Below are positions 52,065 through 60,234 of a stretch of DNA of 64,000 nucleotides, piece after piece. The stretch comes from an uncultured Bacillota bacterium (GTDB lineage Bacteria > Bacillota > Dehalobacteriia > UBA7702), in the NCBI GenBank assembly GCA_902796855.1, contig CADBQN010000005.1, forward strand, positions 50,174-114,173, in the 5' to 3' direction. A program made the translations under genes and the position numbers. The notes beneath the pieces are model-generated. The model searched no databases, was not told where the DNA came from, and worked only from the letters and a program-made list of their open reading frames with translations. Each line of letters opens with the position of its first letter. The first letter of the stretch is position 1.

Positions 52065-52838
52065 ATGATCGAACAGGGAAAAATCTTACTGAATGAAAAG
52101 GTCGGCCGGGATATCTGGCGCATGGAGCTGAAATGCCCCTGGATCGCGATGAAGGCCAAGCCCGGCCAGTTCGTCAACGTAAAACTGAACGACGTGGCGG
52201 AGCCGCTGCTCCGCCGTCCCATCAGCCTTCACGGCATCGACGCCGAGAACGGCATCATCAGCCTGCTCTACCTCGTTGTCGGCCGCGGCACCGAGATGAT
52301 GACGAAATTGGAGAACGGTGACAGCGTCGACCTCCTCGGCCCTTTGGGCAAGGGATTCTCCACCTTCTTCCACGGCCGCCGGGCGGTGATCGTCGCCGGG
52401 GGCATCGGCTCCGCGCCGTTTTACCCGCTGATGGAAGAACTGAAAGCGAAACAAAAGAACATCACGATGATCTACGGCGCCAGAGACGCGGAAAGCCTCA
52501 CCTGCCTCGACCTCTATGAGGAACAGGGCGCGGAGATGATCCTCGTCACCGAAGACGGTTCCGTCGGGGAAAAGGGCTTTGTGACCGGTCCCCTCGACTG
52601 TCTGCTGGCGGAACGGGGCGCCGATTTCGTCTACGCCTGCGGCCCGGAAGCGATGCTCAAAGCCGTGGAGGAGGTCGCCGCGAACCACGGCGTTCAGGGC
52701 GAAGTCTCCACCGAAGCCCGGATGGGCTGCGGTCTCGGCGTGTGCCTCTCCTGCTCCAAAAAGGGGAAGGACGGCAAAAACCGCAAGGTCTGTCAGGACG
52801 GACCGGTATTTCCGATGGGGGTGATGGCCTATGAGTAA
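52065..52838 (+). CDS. pyrK: Dihydroorotate dehydrogenase B, electron transfer subunit
   Basis: FAD/2Fe-2S subunit that hands electrons from dihydroorotate to NAD+. The 257 residues show [10 protein letters not shown] (FAD, near 50), [18 protein letters not shown] (NAD, near 108) and the cluster cysteines [11 protein letters not shown] ... KVCQDGPVF (near 225-250). It overlaps pyrD by 8 bp, matching the PyrK-PyrD heterotetramer of class 1B. Confidence 0.95.
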   Translation: MIEQGKILLNEKVGRDIWRMELKCPWIAMKAKPGQFVNVKLNDVAEPLLRRPISLHGIDAENGIISLLYLVVGRGTEMMTKLENGDSVDLLGPLGKGFSTFFHGRRAVIVAGGIGSAPFYPLMEELKAKQKNITMIYGARDAESLTCLDLYEEQGAEMILVTEDGSVGEKGFVTGPLDCLLAERGADFVYACGPEAMLKAVEEVAANHGVQGEVSTEARMGCGLGVCLSCSKKGKDGKNRKVCQDGPVFPMGVMAYE

Positions 52839-53748
52839 AGTCAGTCTCGCCGTCGATGTCGGCGGCTTAAAAATGAAAAATCCGGTGACCACGGCGTCGG
52901 GGACGTTCGGCTCCGGTCTGGAAATGGTGGAATATGTCGATCTCAGCCGCCTCGGCGCGGTGACGGTGAAGGGCACCACCCTGGAACCGCGGCCCGGGAA
53001 CCCGCAGCCCCGCTGCGCCGAGACGCCGGCGGGGATGCTGAACTCCATCGGCCTGGAGAACCCCGGCGTGGAAGTGTTCGTCGCCGAGACGCTGCCGAAG
53101 GTGGCCGAATACGGTTCCCCCATCGTCGTCAACATCGCCGGCAAGGACATTGAGGACTACGGCAAAGTCGCCGCCATCCTCGAGAAGGAAAGCGCCGTCT
53201 CCGCGTTGGAAGTCAACGTCTCCTGCCCCAACGTGAAGAACGGCGGCATGGCCCTGGGCACCAACCCCGATCTGGTGCGGGAAACGGCGGAAACGGTGAA
53301 AGCCAACACCACAAAGCCCGTCATCATGAAGCTGTCGCCCAACGTCACCGACATTGTGGCCGTGGCGAAAGCCGCCAAAGAGGGCGGCGCCGACGGCCTC
53401 ACCCTCATCAACTGCCTGCTGGGAATGGCCATCGACATCAAAACGAAAAAACCGATCCTCGGCAACGTCGTCGGCGGCCTTTCCGGCCCCGCCATCAAGC
53501 CCGTGGCGCTTCGCATGGTCTATCAGGTGCATAACGCCGTCGACCTGCCCATCATCGGCCTCGGCGGCATCGCCTGCTGGCAGGACGCCGTGGAATTTCT
53601 GCTGGCCGGAGCCACGGCGGTGAGCGTCGGCACCGGCAACTTCCTCGATCCCTCCCTGACCATGAAGGTCATCGACGGCATCGAGGGCTATCTGATCGAC
53701 AACGGCTATGACGATGTCAATGACATCATCGGTCTGGCCGCGAAATAA
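52831..53748 (+). CDS. pyrD: Dihydroorotate dehydrogenase B, catalytic subunit
   Basis: FMN enzyme oxidising dihydroorotate to orotate. The 305-residue TIM barrel has [15 protein letters not shown] near 13, [13 protein letters not shown] near 70, [19 protein letters not shown] near 128 with the catalytic cysteine, and [24 protein letters not shown] near 248. Class 1B, as its neighbour pyrK confirms. Confidence 0.96.
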   Translation: MSKVSLAVDVGGLKMKNPVTTASGTFGSGLEMVEYVDLSRLGAVTVKGTTLEPRPGNPQPRCAETPAGMLNSIGLENPGVEVFVAETLPKVAEYGSPIVVNIAGKDIEDYGKVAAILEKESAVSALEVNVSCPNVKNGGMALGTNPDLVRETAETVKANTTKPVIMKLSPNVTDIVAVAKAAKEGGADGLTLINCLLGMAIDIKTKKPILGNVVGGLSGPAIKPVALRMVYQVHNAVDLPIIGLGGIACWQDAVEFLLAGATAVSVGTGNFLDPSLTMKVIDGIEGYLIDNGYDDVNDIIGLAAK

Positions 53749-53758
53749 GGAGAGAATT

Positions 53759-54487
53759 ATGGTAAAAGATAAAATCATCGTGGCGCTGGACGTGCCCACC
53801 AAAGAAGAAGCCCTGGCCATCGTCGAGGAGCTCGGCGACAAAGTCGGCGCCTACAAAGTCGGCATGCAGCTCTACAACGCCTGCGGCCCCGAAATCTTAC
53901 AGGCCATTTACGACCGCAAAGGCAGGGTCTTTCTGGACCTCAAATTCCACGACATCCCCAACACGGTGGCGTCTGCCTCCCGTGTCGTCACCAATCTCGG
54001 CACCTTTATGTTCAACGTGCACTGCTGCGGCGGCAGCGCCATGATGAAAGCCGCCGTCGCCGCCATGCGGGAAGAAGCCGAAGCGAAGGGCATCGAAAAG
54101 CCGCTGCTCATCGGCGTCACCGTGCTGACCTCCCTCAGCGAGGAGGAACTGCAGGGCGAGATCGGCGTTGCCCGGGCCATGCGGGAGCAGGTCGCCGCCA
54201 TGGCGCGGCTGGCCAAGGAAAGCGGCCTCGACGGCGTTGTGGCTTCGGCCAGGGAAATTTCCGTCATCCGCGAAGCCTGCGGCGATGATTTTGTCATCGT
54301 CACCCCGGGGATCCGTCCCCGCGACGCCGCTGCCGACGATCAGAAACGGGTCAAGACCCCCGGCGAAGCCGTCGCCGACGGCGCCGATTACCTCGTCATC
54401 GGCCGCCCCATCACCAAAGCAGCGGATCGGACCGCGGCGGTGGAAGCCATCGTCAAAGATATGGAAGAATCCATTCAGAATCAATAA
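53759..54487 (+). CDS. pyrF: Orotidine 5'-phosphate decarboxylase
   Basis: Decarboxylates OMP to UMP. The 242-residue group 1 enzyme has IIVALDVPTKEEAL at the start, the catalytic FLDLKFHDIPNTVASA (D-x-K-x2-D, near 60), VTPGIRPRDAAADDQKRVKTPGEA near 182 and DYLVIGRPITKA. ATG 53759 has AAGGAG upstream. Confidence 0.96.
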   Translation: MVKDKIIVALDVPTKEEALAIVEELGDKVGAYKVGMQLYNACGPEILQAIYDRKGRVFLDLKFHDIPNTVASASRVVTNLGTFMFNVHCCGGSAMMKAAVAAMREEAEAKGIEKPLLIGVTVLTSLSEEELQGEIGVARAMREQVAAMARLAKESGLDGVVASAREISVIREACGDDFVIVTPGIRPRDAAADDQKRVKTPGEAVADGADYLVIGRPITKAADRTAAVEAIVKDMEESIQNQ

Positions 54488-54505
54488 AAAAGGAGAGTTT
54501 TTAAA

Positions 54506-55084
54506 ATGGATCAGAAAGAAGTATACGAAATTTTTAAGGAATCCGGCGCTCTGCTGGAAGGTCATTTTCTGCTGACCTCGGGCCGCCATTCCGACCGCTA
54601 CATGCAGTGCGCCCAGGTGCTGAAATACCCCGACGCCACGGAAAAGCTCTGCAAAGTCATTGCCGACGCCTACCGTGACAGCGGCGTGGAACTCGTCGTC
54701 GGCCCCGCCATGGGCGGCATCCTCGTCGCCTACGAAGTCGCCCGTCAGCTCGGCGTCCCCAACATCTTCGCCGAACGCGAGAACGGCAAAATGACGCTGC
54801 GCCGCAATTTCGCCATTGAGCCCGGTCAGAAAGTCCTCGTCGTGGAAGACGTCGTCACCACCGGCGGCAGCGTGCAGGAAGTCATCGACATCGCCAAGGA
54901 AGCCGGGGCGGACGTCGTCGGCGCCGGCGTCCTCGTCGACCGCAGCAACGGCAAAGTCGACCTCGGCGTGAAGCTCGTGCCCGTTCTTCAGATGGAAGTG
55001 GTCAGCTACGAAGCCGATGAGTGTCCGATGTGCAAAGCCGGGGAGGGCGAACCCTACAAACCCGGCAGCAGAAACATGAAATAA
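54506..55084 (+). CDS. pyrE: Orotate phosphoribosyltransferase
   Basis: Makes OMP from orotate and PRPP. The 192-residue protein has HFLLTSGRHSDRYMQCAQVL near 20, GPAMGGILVAYEVARQLG near 68 and the PRPP loop VLVVEDVVTTGGSVQEVI near 112. The C-terminal CPMCKAGEGEPYKPGSRN is the tail of the longer clostridial/archaeal-like PyrE subgroup. AAAGGAGAG precedes the start. Last pyrimidine gene of the operon. Confidence 0.95.
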   Translation: MDQKEVYEIFKESGALLEGHFLLTSGRHSDRYMQCAQVLKYPDATEKLCKVIADAYRDSGVELVVGPAMGGILVAYEVARQLGVPNIFAERENGKMTLRRNFAIEPGQKVLVVEDVVTTGGSVQEVIDIAKEAGADVVGAGVLVDRSNGKVDLGVKLVPVLQMEVVSYEADECPMCKAGEGEPYKPGSRNMK

Positions 55085-55095
55085 AGGGAAACAGC

Positions 55096-55761
55096 ATGAG
55101 TACCGTTATTTTGGCCTGCGGCTCCCTGGAGCGCTATGTGGACCTCGCCCAGCGGAACCGGGGGACGGATTACCCCGTGATCTACGTGGACAATAAGCTC
55201 CACGCCGAACCGGAGCGGATGAAAGAGCGGCTGACGGAAGTTTTGGCGGAAATGGATGAGGAGATCGATACCGTCCTTGTCGCCATGGGCTACTGCGGCG
55301 GCAGCTGGGAGAAGGTGCCCCACCGTCAGAAACTGGTGATTCCCTGCGTGGACGACTGCGTCACGCTGTTTCTGCACACCGACGACCGGCGCTGCCTCAA
55401 CAAAAAGGCCTCGGATCACATGTATATTTTCGACAAGACCACCGGCGACGACAATTTCTCCATCCCCAACATCCGCAGAAAGCTCTTTGAGGAACAGGGG
55501 GAATACAACGGCGATATCGTCTTTAAATCCTGGTTCGGCCCGTATCACTATCTGGACATCATCGACACCGGCTGCTACGACTGCTATTCCGAGTCCTTTG
55601 TGGAATACGCCCAGGAGAGCGCCGACCTGATTTTCGCGGAGCTCAATTACGTGGAGGGAAGCAACCGCGTTTTGGAAAAACTCGTCGGCGGCGACTGGGA
55701 CGAACAGTTCCTCATTTTCCCGCCGGAAAAAGATCCCTCCCTCTTCGATTTCGCCGGCTGA
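55096..55761 (+). CDS. DUF1638 protein
   Basis: A 221-residue DUF1638 protein: ILACGSLERYVDLAQRNRG, VAMGYCGGSWEKVPHRQKLVIPCVDDCVTLFL, and SWFGPYHYLDIIDTGCYDCYS with conserved cysteines. From memory, relatives sit beside corrinoid methyltransferase genes in methylotrophic anaerobes, which fits the Pyl trait here, but no activity is established. It follows pyrE by 12 bp and may be co-transcribed. ATG 55096 lies after AAAGGGAA. Confidence 0.8.
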   Translation: MSTVILACGSLERYVDLAQRNRGTDYPVIYVDNKLHAEPERMKERLTEVLAEMDEEIDTVLVAMGYCGGSWEKVPHRQKLVIPCVDDCVTLFLHTDDRRCLNKKASDHMYIFDKTTGDDNFSIPNIRRKLFEEQGEYNGDIVFKSWFGPYHYLDIIDTGCYDCYSESFVEYAQESADLIFAELNYVEGSNRVLEKLVGGDWDEQFLIFPPEKDPSLFDFAG

Positions 55762-55845
55762 TCCGCCGGGGAAAGCGGAACCCGCGCTTTCGCGGATGCC
55801 ATTGTATCATCGTAAAAAATGAGTTTGAGGGGGTTACAGAACCGT

Positions 55846-56823
55846 ATGAATATGTCATTTATGGCCGATACCATCATCGAGGGGCGGCGGCTCAGCCGCG
55901 AGGACGACAGGGCCCTGGCCGCGCTGATCGACTGCGACCTGGCGGAGCTCTGCGACGGCGCCGACCGCATCCGCGCCCGCTACGCCGGGGAGAAGGTGGA
56001 GCTCTGCGCCATCGTCAGCGGCAAAGGCGGCAAATGCGCCGAGAACTGCAAATTCTGCGCCCAGGCGGCGCGGTACAGCACCGGCTGTGAGGAGTTCGGC
56101 CTGATCTCCGAGGATGAAATGGTGGAAGCCTGTCTCGCCAACGAAAAGGAAGGGGTGGACCGGTTCGCCGTCGTCACCTCCGGCCGCACCCTGAACGGCC
56201 GCGATTTTGAGAACATGCTCCACGCTTACGGTCTGATGGACCGCAAATCCACCATCGATCTCTGCGCCTCCTTCGGCTTTCTGAGCGACGAGCAGTTCCG
56301 CCTGCTCCGCATCGCCGGCGCGTCGACGTACCATCACAATCTGGAAACGTCCCGCCGCTTCTTCCCGGAAATCTGCACGACCCACACCTACGATATGCGC
56401 GTCCGCACGCTGCGTTCGGCGCGCAACGCCGGGATGCGCCTTTGCTCCGGCGGCATCATCGGCATGGGCGAGACCTGGGAAGACCGCGTGGACCTCGCCC
56501 TGGAACTGGCGGGATTGAAGGTGGATTCCATCCCCATCAACGCGCTGATGCCGGTGAAGGGCACGCCGCTGGCGGATCGGCCCCGCCTCAGCGAGGAGGA
56601 TATCCTCCGCACCGTGGCGATGTTCCGCTATCTGAACCCGACGGCGCAGATTCGTCTCGCCGCCGGCCGCGGCCTGATGGAAAACGACGGCGAAAAGGCG
56701 TTCCGCGCCGGGGCCAGCGCCGCCATCACCGGGAACATGCTGACGACGGCGGCTCACGCCACCGTGAAGAGCGACCGGGAAATGCTGACGTCCCTCGGCC
56801 GGACGGTGCGAAAGCTCTTTTAA
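55846..56823 (+). CDS. bioB: Biotin synthase
   Basis: Radical SAM enzyme inserting sulfur into dethiobiotin. The 325-residue protein has CAENCKFCAQAARYSTG (near 67-83) with the SAM-cluster cysteines, further cluster ligands CASFGFLSD (~142), SRRFFPEICTTH (~178) and RLAAGRGLMENDGEKAFRAGA near 265. Start is uncertain: ATG 55846, 55852 and 55861 are possible, and GAGGGGG at 55826-55832 favours the first. No other bio genes are adjacent. Confidence 0.9.
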   Translation: MNMSFMADTIIEGRRLSREDDRALAALIDCDLAELCDGADRIRARYAGEKVELCAIVSGKGGKCAENCKFCAQAARYSTGCEEFGLISEDEMVEACLANEKEGVDRFAVVTSGRTLNGRDFENMLHAYGLMDRKSTIDLCASFGFLSDEQFRLLRIAGASTYHHNLETSRRFFPEICTTHTYDMRVRTLRSARNAGMRLCSGGIIGMGETWEDRVDLALELAGLKVDSIPINALMPVKGTPLADRPRLSEEDILRTVAMFRYLNPTAQIRLAAGRGLMENDGEKAFRAGASAAITGNMLTTAAHATVKSDREMLTSLGRTVRKLF

Positions 56824-56833
56824 AACGAATCTT

Positions 56834-56888
56834 GCCCCCTGTTTTTCGCCTCTTACCGAAAAAGGCGAGACAGGGGGCGTTTTTTTGT
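56834..56888 (+). terminator. Terminator of bioB
   Basis: GCCCCCTGT/ACAGGGGGC (56834-56842, 56870-56878) enclosing CGCCT/AGGCG, then T7. Confidence 0.88.
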
Positions 56889-56927
56889 GTATGATAGGAT
56901 CATGAAAGCGACGGGAGGTGAAGAACG

Positions 56928-57362
56928 TTGAAAGTATCGGTGCGGCTGACCGAAGGATTAAAGGAGCCCTACGCCGTGATCTATGCCGGCGGTCTCGATG
57001 ACGAGGTGCGCCGCGCGGCGGAACTGCTCACCGCCGCCGGCGCGCCGGTGGTGGCCGAGAGCGAAGACCGCCTGATCGTGCTGAAGCCCGGGGAAATCTA
57101 TATGATCCGGGTGGAGAACGGGACGACGGTAATCTACGGCGAAAAACGGAGCTATCGCTCGCGCAAGCGTCTGTACGAGCTGGAAGGGGAACTGGGCGCC
57201 GGTTTTATGCGGGTGGCCAAAAGCGTCGTCGTCAATCTGGCGCATCTCGACAGCGTCGAGGCCGGATTCAGCGGAACAATGCTGCTGAAACTGAAGAATG
57301 GCTGTAAGGACTATGTTTCAAGGAAATATCTGCCGGAATTTAAACGGTATCTGAATCTGTGA
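56928..57362 (+). CDS. LytTR DNA-binding protein
   Basis: A 144-residue stand-alone LytTR regulator without receiver domain: a ~50-residue N-terminal part, then LKPGEIYMIRVENGTTVIYGEKRSYRSRKRLYELEGELGAGFMRVAKSVVVNLAHLDSVE, the classic LytTR beta fold. TTG 56928 has GGGAGGTG upstream. It is followed after 13 bp by a DUF3021 membrane protein, the usual partner that probably restrains it at the membrane. Confidence 0.9.
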   Translation: MKVSVRLTEGLKEPYAVIYAGGLDDEVRRAAELLTAAGAPVVAESEDRLIVLKPGEIYMIRVENGTTVIYGEKRSYRSRKRLYELEGELGAGFMRVAKSVVVNLAHLDSVEAGFSGTMLLKLKNGCKDYVSRKYLPEFKRYLNL

Positions 57363-57375
57363 GGAGGCGAATGAA

Positions 57376-57801
57376 ATGAAAGATATTGTATGGAGCACTT
57401 TGATGGGCGTTCTGATCGCCCTCGTTATCTTCTGCGCCATCGGCGTCGGCTTTGACCTGTATCAGGGCGGCCGTTTCCAGCTGGCGGGCTACGGCTTTAC
57501 AAAAATGGTTCTGGCCAGCGTCGCCGTGGGCATCGGCTTCGGCGCGCCGGCGGCGATCTACCGCCGGGAATCGGTCCCCGGCCCGATGCGGGTCGTGTTC
57601 CACATGGGCATCGGCTGCGCCGTCTACATCGCCGCCGGGTTCTTCGCCGGCTGGATCCCAACGTCCCTGGGGCCGCTGAAATGCGCCCTGATCATCTGCG
57701 GTCAGCTGGGCTTTTCCTTTTTGATCTGGCTCGGCTTCCTGCTGTACTTCCGGGGCGAGGCGCGGCGGCTGAACGAGCGGCTGCGCCGCCGGGAGCCGTG
57801 A
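57376..57801 (+). CDS. DUF3021 membrane protein
   Basis: A 141-residue, four-helix DUF3021 protein (ALVIFCAIGVGFDLYQGG; MVLASVAVGIGFGAPAAIYR; VVFHMGIGCAVYIAAGFFAGWIP; LGFSFLIWLGFLLYFRGEARRLNERL). It pairs with the LytTR gene just upstream and likely modulates it by membrane sequestration, as in similar two-gene systems. GAGGAGG precedes the start. Confidence 0.87.
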   Translation: MKDIVWSTLMGVLIALVIFCAIGVGFDLYQGGRFQLAGYGFTKMVLASVAVGIGFGAPAAIYRRESVPGPMRVVFHMGIGCAVYIAAGFFAGWIPTSLGPLKCALIICGQLGFSFLIWLGFLLYFRGEARRLNERLRRREP

Positions 57802-57810
57802 CCGCGCCGT

Positions 57811-58245
57811 TCAGCGGTTGATGAACCAGAGCCCCACGAGGCAGACGGCGACGCCGAAGATCTTGCTCGCGCTGATCGGCTCACGGTAGAGGAGGCCGCC
57901 CACGATGAGGAGGGCCACGGCCAAAAAGGAGCTTTGGACGACGGTGGCGGTGCTCACCGGCCAGCCGGCCTTATAGGCGAAGATGAACCCGGCCTCCAGA
58001 CCGACGATGACGACGCCGAGGAGGAACGGCGCCCAGTTGAGTTTGGCGTATTCCCGCCAAAGACCGCTTTCGGCGGGGATCACGCCGCCGAGGGCGAAAA
58101 AGAGCGCGGCGGAAAATGCGGCGCCGACGAGGTAGGTCACCGTCAGCGAGGCGAAGGGATTCATGTCGCCGGGCACCGACTTGGCGGCGATCTGGTAGAG
58201 AATGTTGGAACAGACGACGAGAGCGATGGGCCACACGTATGCCAT
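57811..58245 (-). CDS. Small EamA/SMR-like transporter
   Basis: A 144-residue membrane protein with about five helices (WPIALVVCSNILYQIAAKSV; YLVGAAFSAALFFALGG; FLLGVVIVGLEAGFIFAYKAG; VVQSSFLAVALLIVGGLLYREPISASKIFGVAVCLVGLWFI). It is half an EamA transporter and presumably works as a dimer. ATG 58245 follows AAGGAGG. Its leader holds a perfect terminator and a short upstream hairpin, suggesting ligand-controlled read-through. Substrate unknown. Confidence 0.78.
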   Translation of the reverse strand: MAYVWPIALVVCSNILYQIAAKSVPGDMNPFASLTVTYLVGAAFSAALFFALGGVIPAESGLWREYAKLNWAPFLLGVVIVGLEAGFIFAYKAGWPVSTATVVQSSFLAVALLIVGGLLYREPISASKIFGVAVCLVGLWFINR

Positions 58246-58262
58246 TGCGAAAACCTCCTTGT

Positions 58263-58311
58263 AAAAAACCGTCAGGCCAAATAGCCTGACGGTCGGTAGG
58301 TGCTCACCCGT
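58263..58311 (-). promoter_or_regulatory. Attenuator-like leader of the small transporter gene
   Basis: On the minus strand, the predicted transcript (promoter TTGTCC, 17 bp, TATCAT at 58318-58346) starts near 58311 with ACGGGTGAGCACCTACCG, which can form a small hairpin, then a perfect terminator ACCGTCAGGC/GCCTGACGGT (58268-58277, 58284-58293) and T6, all before the ribosome site. A riboswitch is plausible; a guanidine-type class is one candidate given the transporter. Confidence 0.6.
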
Positions 58312-58371
58312 GGTCTTATGATACCACATGTTTGCCGAAAGGACAAGAAAAAAACGCGCGGCGGCGCTTTT

Positions 58372-59328
58372 TCAGGTCTTTTTTTTGCGGGCGTGGTCCA
58401 AAGCGTCCCGCAGGCGGGCCATGGCGTCGCCGCCGCGGCCGGACAGGCGCAGCGACGGGAAGGAGCGCAGCAGATAGCGCTCGCCGGCGGTGAGCCGCGC
58501 CGCCTTTTCCCGGACGAGGGCGAGGAGGGCGGCTCTGTTTTCTGCGGCCCGTTCCCGGGAGCTCTTCGCGAGTTCGCCCAGGGTGACGCGGCCGTCGCCG
58601 TCCCGGTCGAGACGGGCCAGACGGGCGCGGAGTTCTTCCTTCCGCTCCCCGAGTTCCCCGTCAAGGCGCTCTTTGCGCTCGGCCATTTCTTCGCTGAACC
58701 GCTCTTTTCGTTCTGTCCATTCCGCTTCCAGCCGTTCCCTTTTTTCGGCGAGCTCCGCTTCAAAGCGGAGCTTCAGCTGTTCTTCGGCTTCGATCAGCTT
58801 TTCCAGGCGGTCCCTGAGACGCACCGTGGCGACGACGGAAACGACGGTGTCCGCGGCAAAGGCGGCAAAGACGGCGCTGTCGGCGCAGTACAGCGCCGTC
58901 GGCGGCACCGCGGCGAGGAGCCCGGCGGCCAGCGGGTGGATCCCTTCGGTGAGGACGACGCAGAGCAGGCCGAAGAGGGTGGAGTTCAAAAGGCAGACGC
59001 GGCCTTTGATGTTGAAACGGTGGGCGGAATAATCCCACCAGCGCATATGGAAGAGCTTTTCCATCAGAAAGCTTGTGGCGTATTCCAGCGCCGAGGTGAC
59101 GGCGGCGCCGAGGGCGAAGATGAGAACGACGTTTTTGACGAAGGGCGCCAAGAGCCAAAGGATCGCCAACGCCCCGGCGCCGTAGATGGGGCAGAGGGGG
59201 CCGCGGAGAAAGCCCCGCTCCACAAAGCGCTTTTGGAGAACGGAACAATAGACGGTCTCGCAGACCCAGCCGAGAAAGGCGTAGAGGATGAAACAGGAAA
59301 ACCACAATGCGGCGGTGTGGACGGACAT
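58372..59328 (-). CDS. CmpB-like (putative ABC permease family) membrane protein with EF-hand-like loop
   Basis: A 318-residue protein. Residues 1-170 are five or six helices with the CmpB-family motif CPIYGAGALAILWLL (46-60) and RWWDYSAHRFNIKGRVCLLNSTLFGLL (96-122). Residues 170-238 form a long charged coiled coil. Residues 241-252 (DRDGDGRVTLGE) match a calcium-binding EF-hand loop exactly. A basic tail follows. The coiled coil and EF-like loop are unusual additions. No ABC ATPase is nearby. Confidence 0.8.
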   Translation of the reverse strand: MSVHTAALWFSCFILYAFLGWVCETVYCSVLQKRFVERGFLRGPLCPIYGAGALAILWLLAPFVKNVVLIFALGAAVTSALEYATSFLMEKLFHMRWWDYSAHRFNIKGRVCLLNSTLFGLLCVVLTEGIHPLAAGLLAAVPPTALYCADSAVFAAFAADTVVSVVATVRLRDRLEKLIEAEEQLKLRFEAELAEKRERLEAEWTERKERFSEEMAERKERLDGELGERKEELRARLARLDRDGDGRVTLGELAKSSRERAAENRAALLALVREKAARLTAGERYLLRSFPSLRLSGRGGDAMARLRDALDHARKKKT

Positions 59329-59444
59329 GGATCTCGCTCCTTTTGATTCGCGGTGTTTTTCCTATTATATGGAACTCCGCCGTCCCTGTCAATGAACGGG
59401 GCGTTGCGGTTTTGTGAGGAATGTAAATTTTCCCGAAAAACGCC

Positions 59445-59473
59445 TTGACAGAACCGATGCTTTTTAGTATAAT
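59445..59473 (+). promoter_or_regulatory. Promoter of rplU-rpmA
   Basis: TTGACA (59445-59450), 17 bp, TATAAT (59468-59473), a consensus promoter about 80 bp before rplU. Confidence 0.85.
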
Positions 59474-59479
59474 TTTACT

Positions 59480-59530
59480 GTTACAACCGCGTCTTTTACG
59501 TTGCAAGTGGTCTGTCCCGCGTAAAGGAGC
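59480..59530 (+). promoter_or_regulatory. Possible L21-type leader structure
   Basis: The 5' region of rplU can pair TTTACG (59495-59500) with CGTAAA (59520-59525) around a G-rich loop. Position and shape suit an L21-type autoregulatory leader, but I cannot verify the match. Confidence 0.4.
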
Positions 59531-59553
59531 GAGGATCAACGGAGGTATATTCA

Positions 59554-59865
59554 ATGTACGCAATTATTGAAACCGGCGGCAAACAGTACAAAGTCGCCGT
59601 CGGCGACAGAATCAAAGTCGAAAAACTCGTCGCCGAAGAAGGCAGCGAAATCGTTTTTGACAAAGTCATCGCCGTCACCGGCGACGAAGGCCTGAAAGCC
59701 GGCGCTCCCTATGTGGACGGCGCCAAAGTCGTCGGCGAAGTTACCGAACAGGGCAAACATAAGAAAGTTGTCGTTGTTCACTACAAACCCAAAAAGAACA
59801 TCCGCAAAAAGAACGGCCACAGACAGCCCTATACGGAAGTTCTCGTGAAAGAAATCGCTTTATAA
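59554..59865 (+). CDS. rplU: 50S ribosomal protein L21
   Basis: A 103-residue L21: [25 protein letters not shown] at the start, [30 protein letters not shown] at the end, the standard family signature. GGAGGT precedes ATG 59554. rpmA follows after 19 bp; no gene lies between them. Confidence 0.98.
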   Translation: MYAIIETGGKQYKVAVGDRIKVEKLVAEEGSEIVFDKVIAVTGDEGLKAGAPYVDGAKVVGEVTEQGKHKKVVVVHYKPKKNIRKKNGHRQPYTEVLVKEIAL

Positions 59866-59884
59866 GAAGGAGGTGGGATTTTAA

Positions 59885-60145
59885 ATGGCACATAAAAAAG
59901 CAGGCGGTAGTTCCAAGAACGGTCGCGACAGTAATCCCAAAATGCTCGGTCTCAAGAGACACGACGGTCAGTTCGTCACAGCCGGCAGCATCATCGTCCG
60001 GCAGCGGGGGACGAAATTCCACCCCGGTAATAACGTCGGCCTCGGCAGAGACGATACCCTTTTCGCCAAGATGGACGGTTATGTCAGCTTTGAAAGGGTC
60101 AGCCACACCAGAAAACAGGTGAGCGTTTACGCCGACAGAGCCTGA
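59885..60145 (+). CDS. rpmA: 50S ribosomal protein L27
   Basis: An 86-residue L27 starting directly with [19 protein letters not shown]. Most Bacillota make L27 with a short N-terminal extension cut off by the Prp protease encoded between rplU and rpmA. Here both extension and prp are missing: an in-frame TAA lies immediately before the ATG. AGGAGGTGG precedes the start. Confidence 0.98.
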   Translation: MAHKKAGGSSKNGRDSNPKMLGLKRHDGQFVTAGSIIVRQRGTKFHPGNNVGLGRDDTLFAKMDGYVSFERVSHTRKQVSVYADRA

Positions 60146-60180
60146 ACCTCAGGTTCGTCCGAAACAACCGAACAGAAAAG

Positions 60181-60208
60181 AAAACCGGGGCGGCGCTCCG
60201 GTTTTTTT
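60181..60208 (+). terminator. Terminator of rplU-rpmA
   Basis: AAAACCGG/CCGGTTTT stem extended by further pairs around a GC-rich loop, with T7. Confidence 0.85.
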
Positions 60209-60234
60209 GCTGCCTTTTGAAAGGAGAGATCCGC

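Noticed and set aside
55801..55840. A BirA operator upstream of bioB (ATTGTATCAT ... GGGTTACAGA).
   Set aside because: The half-sites match each other and the usual consensus poorly, and the spacing is off.
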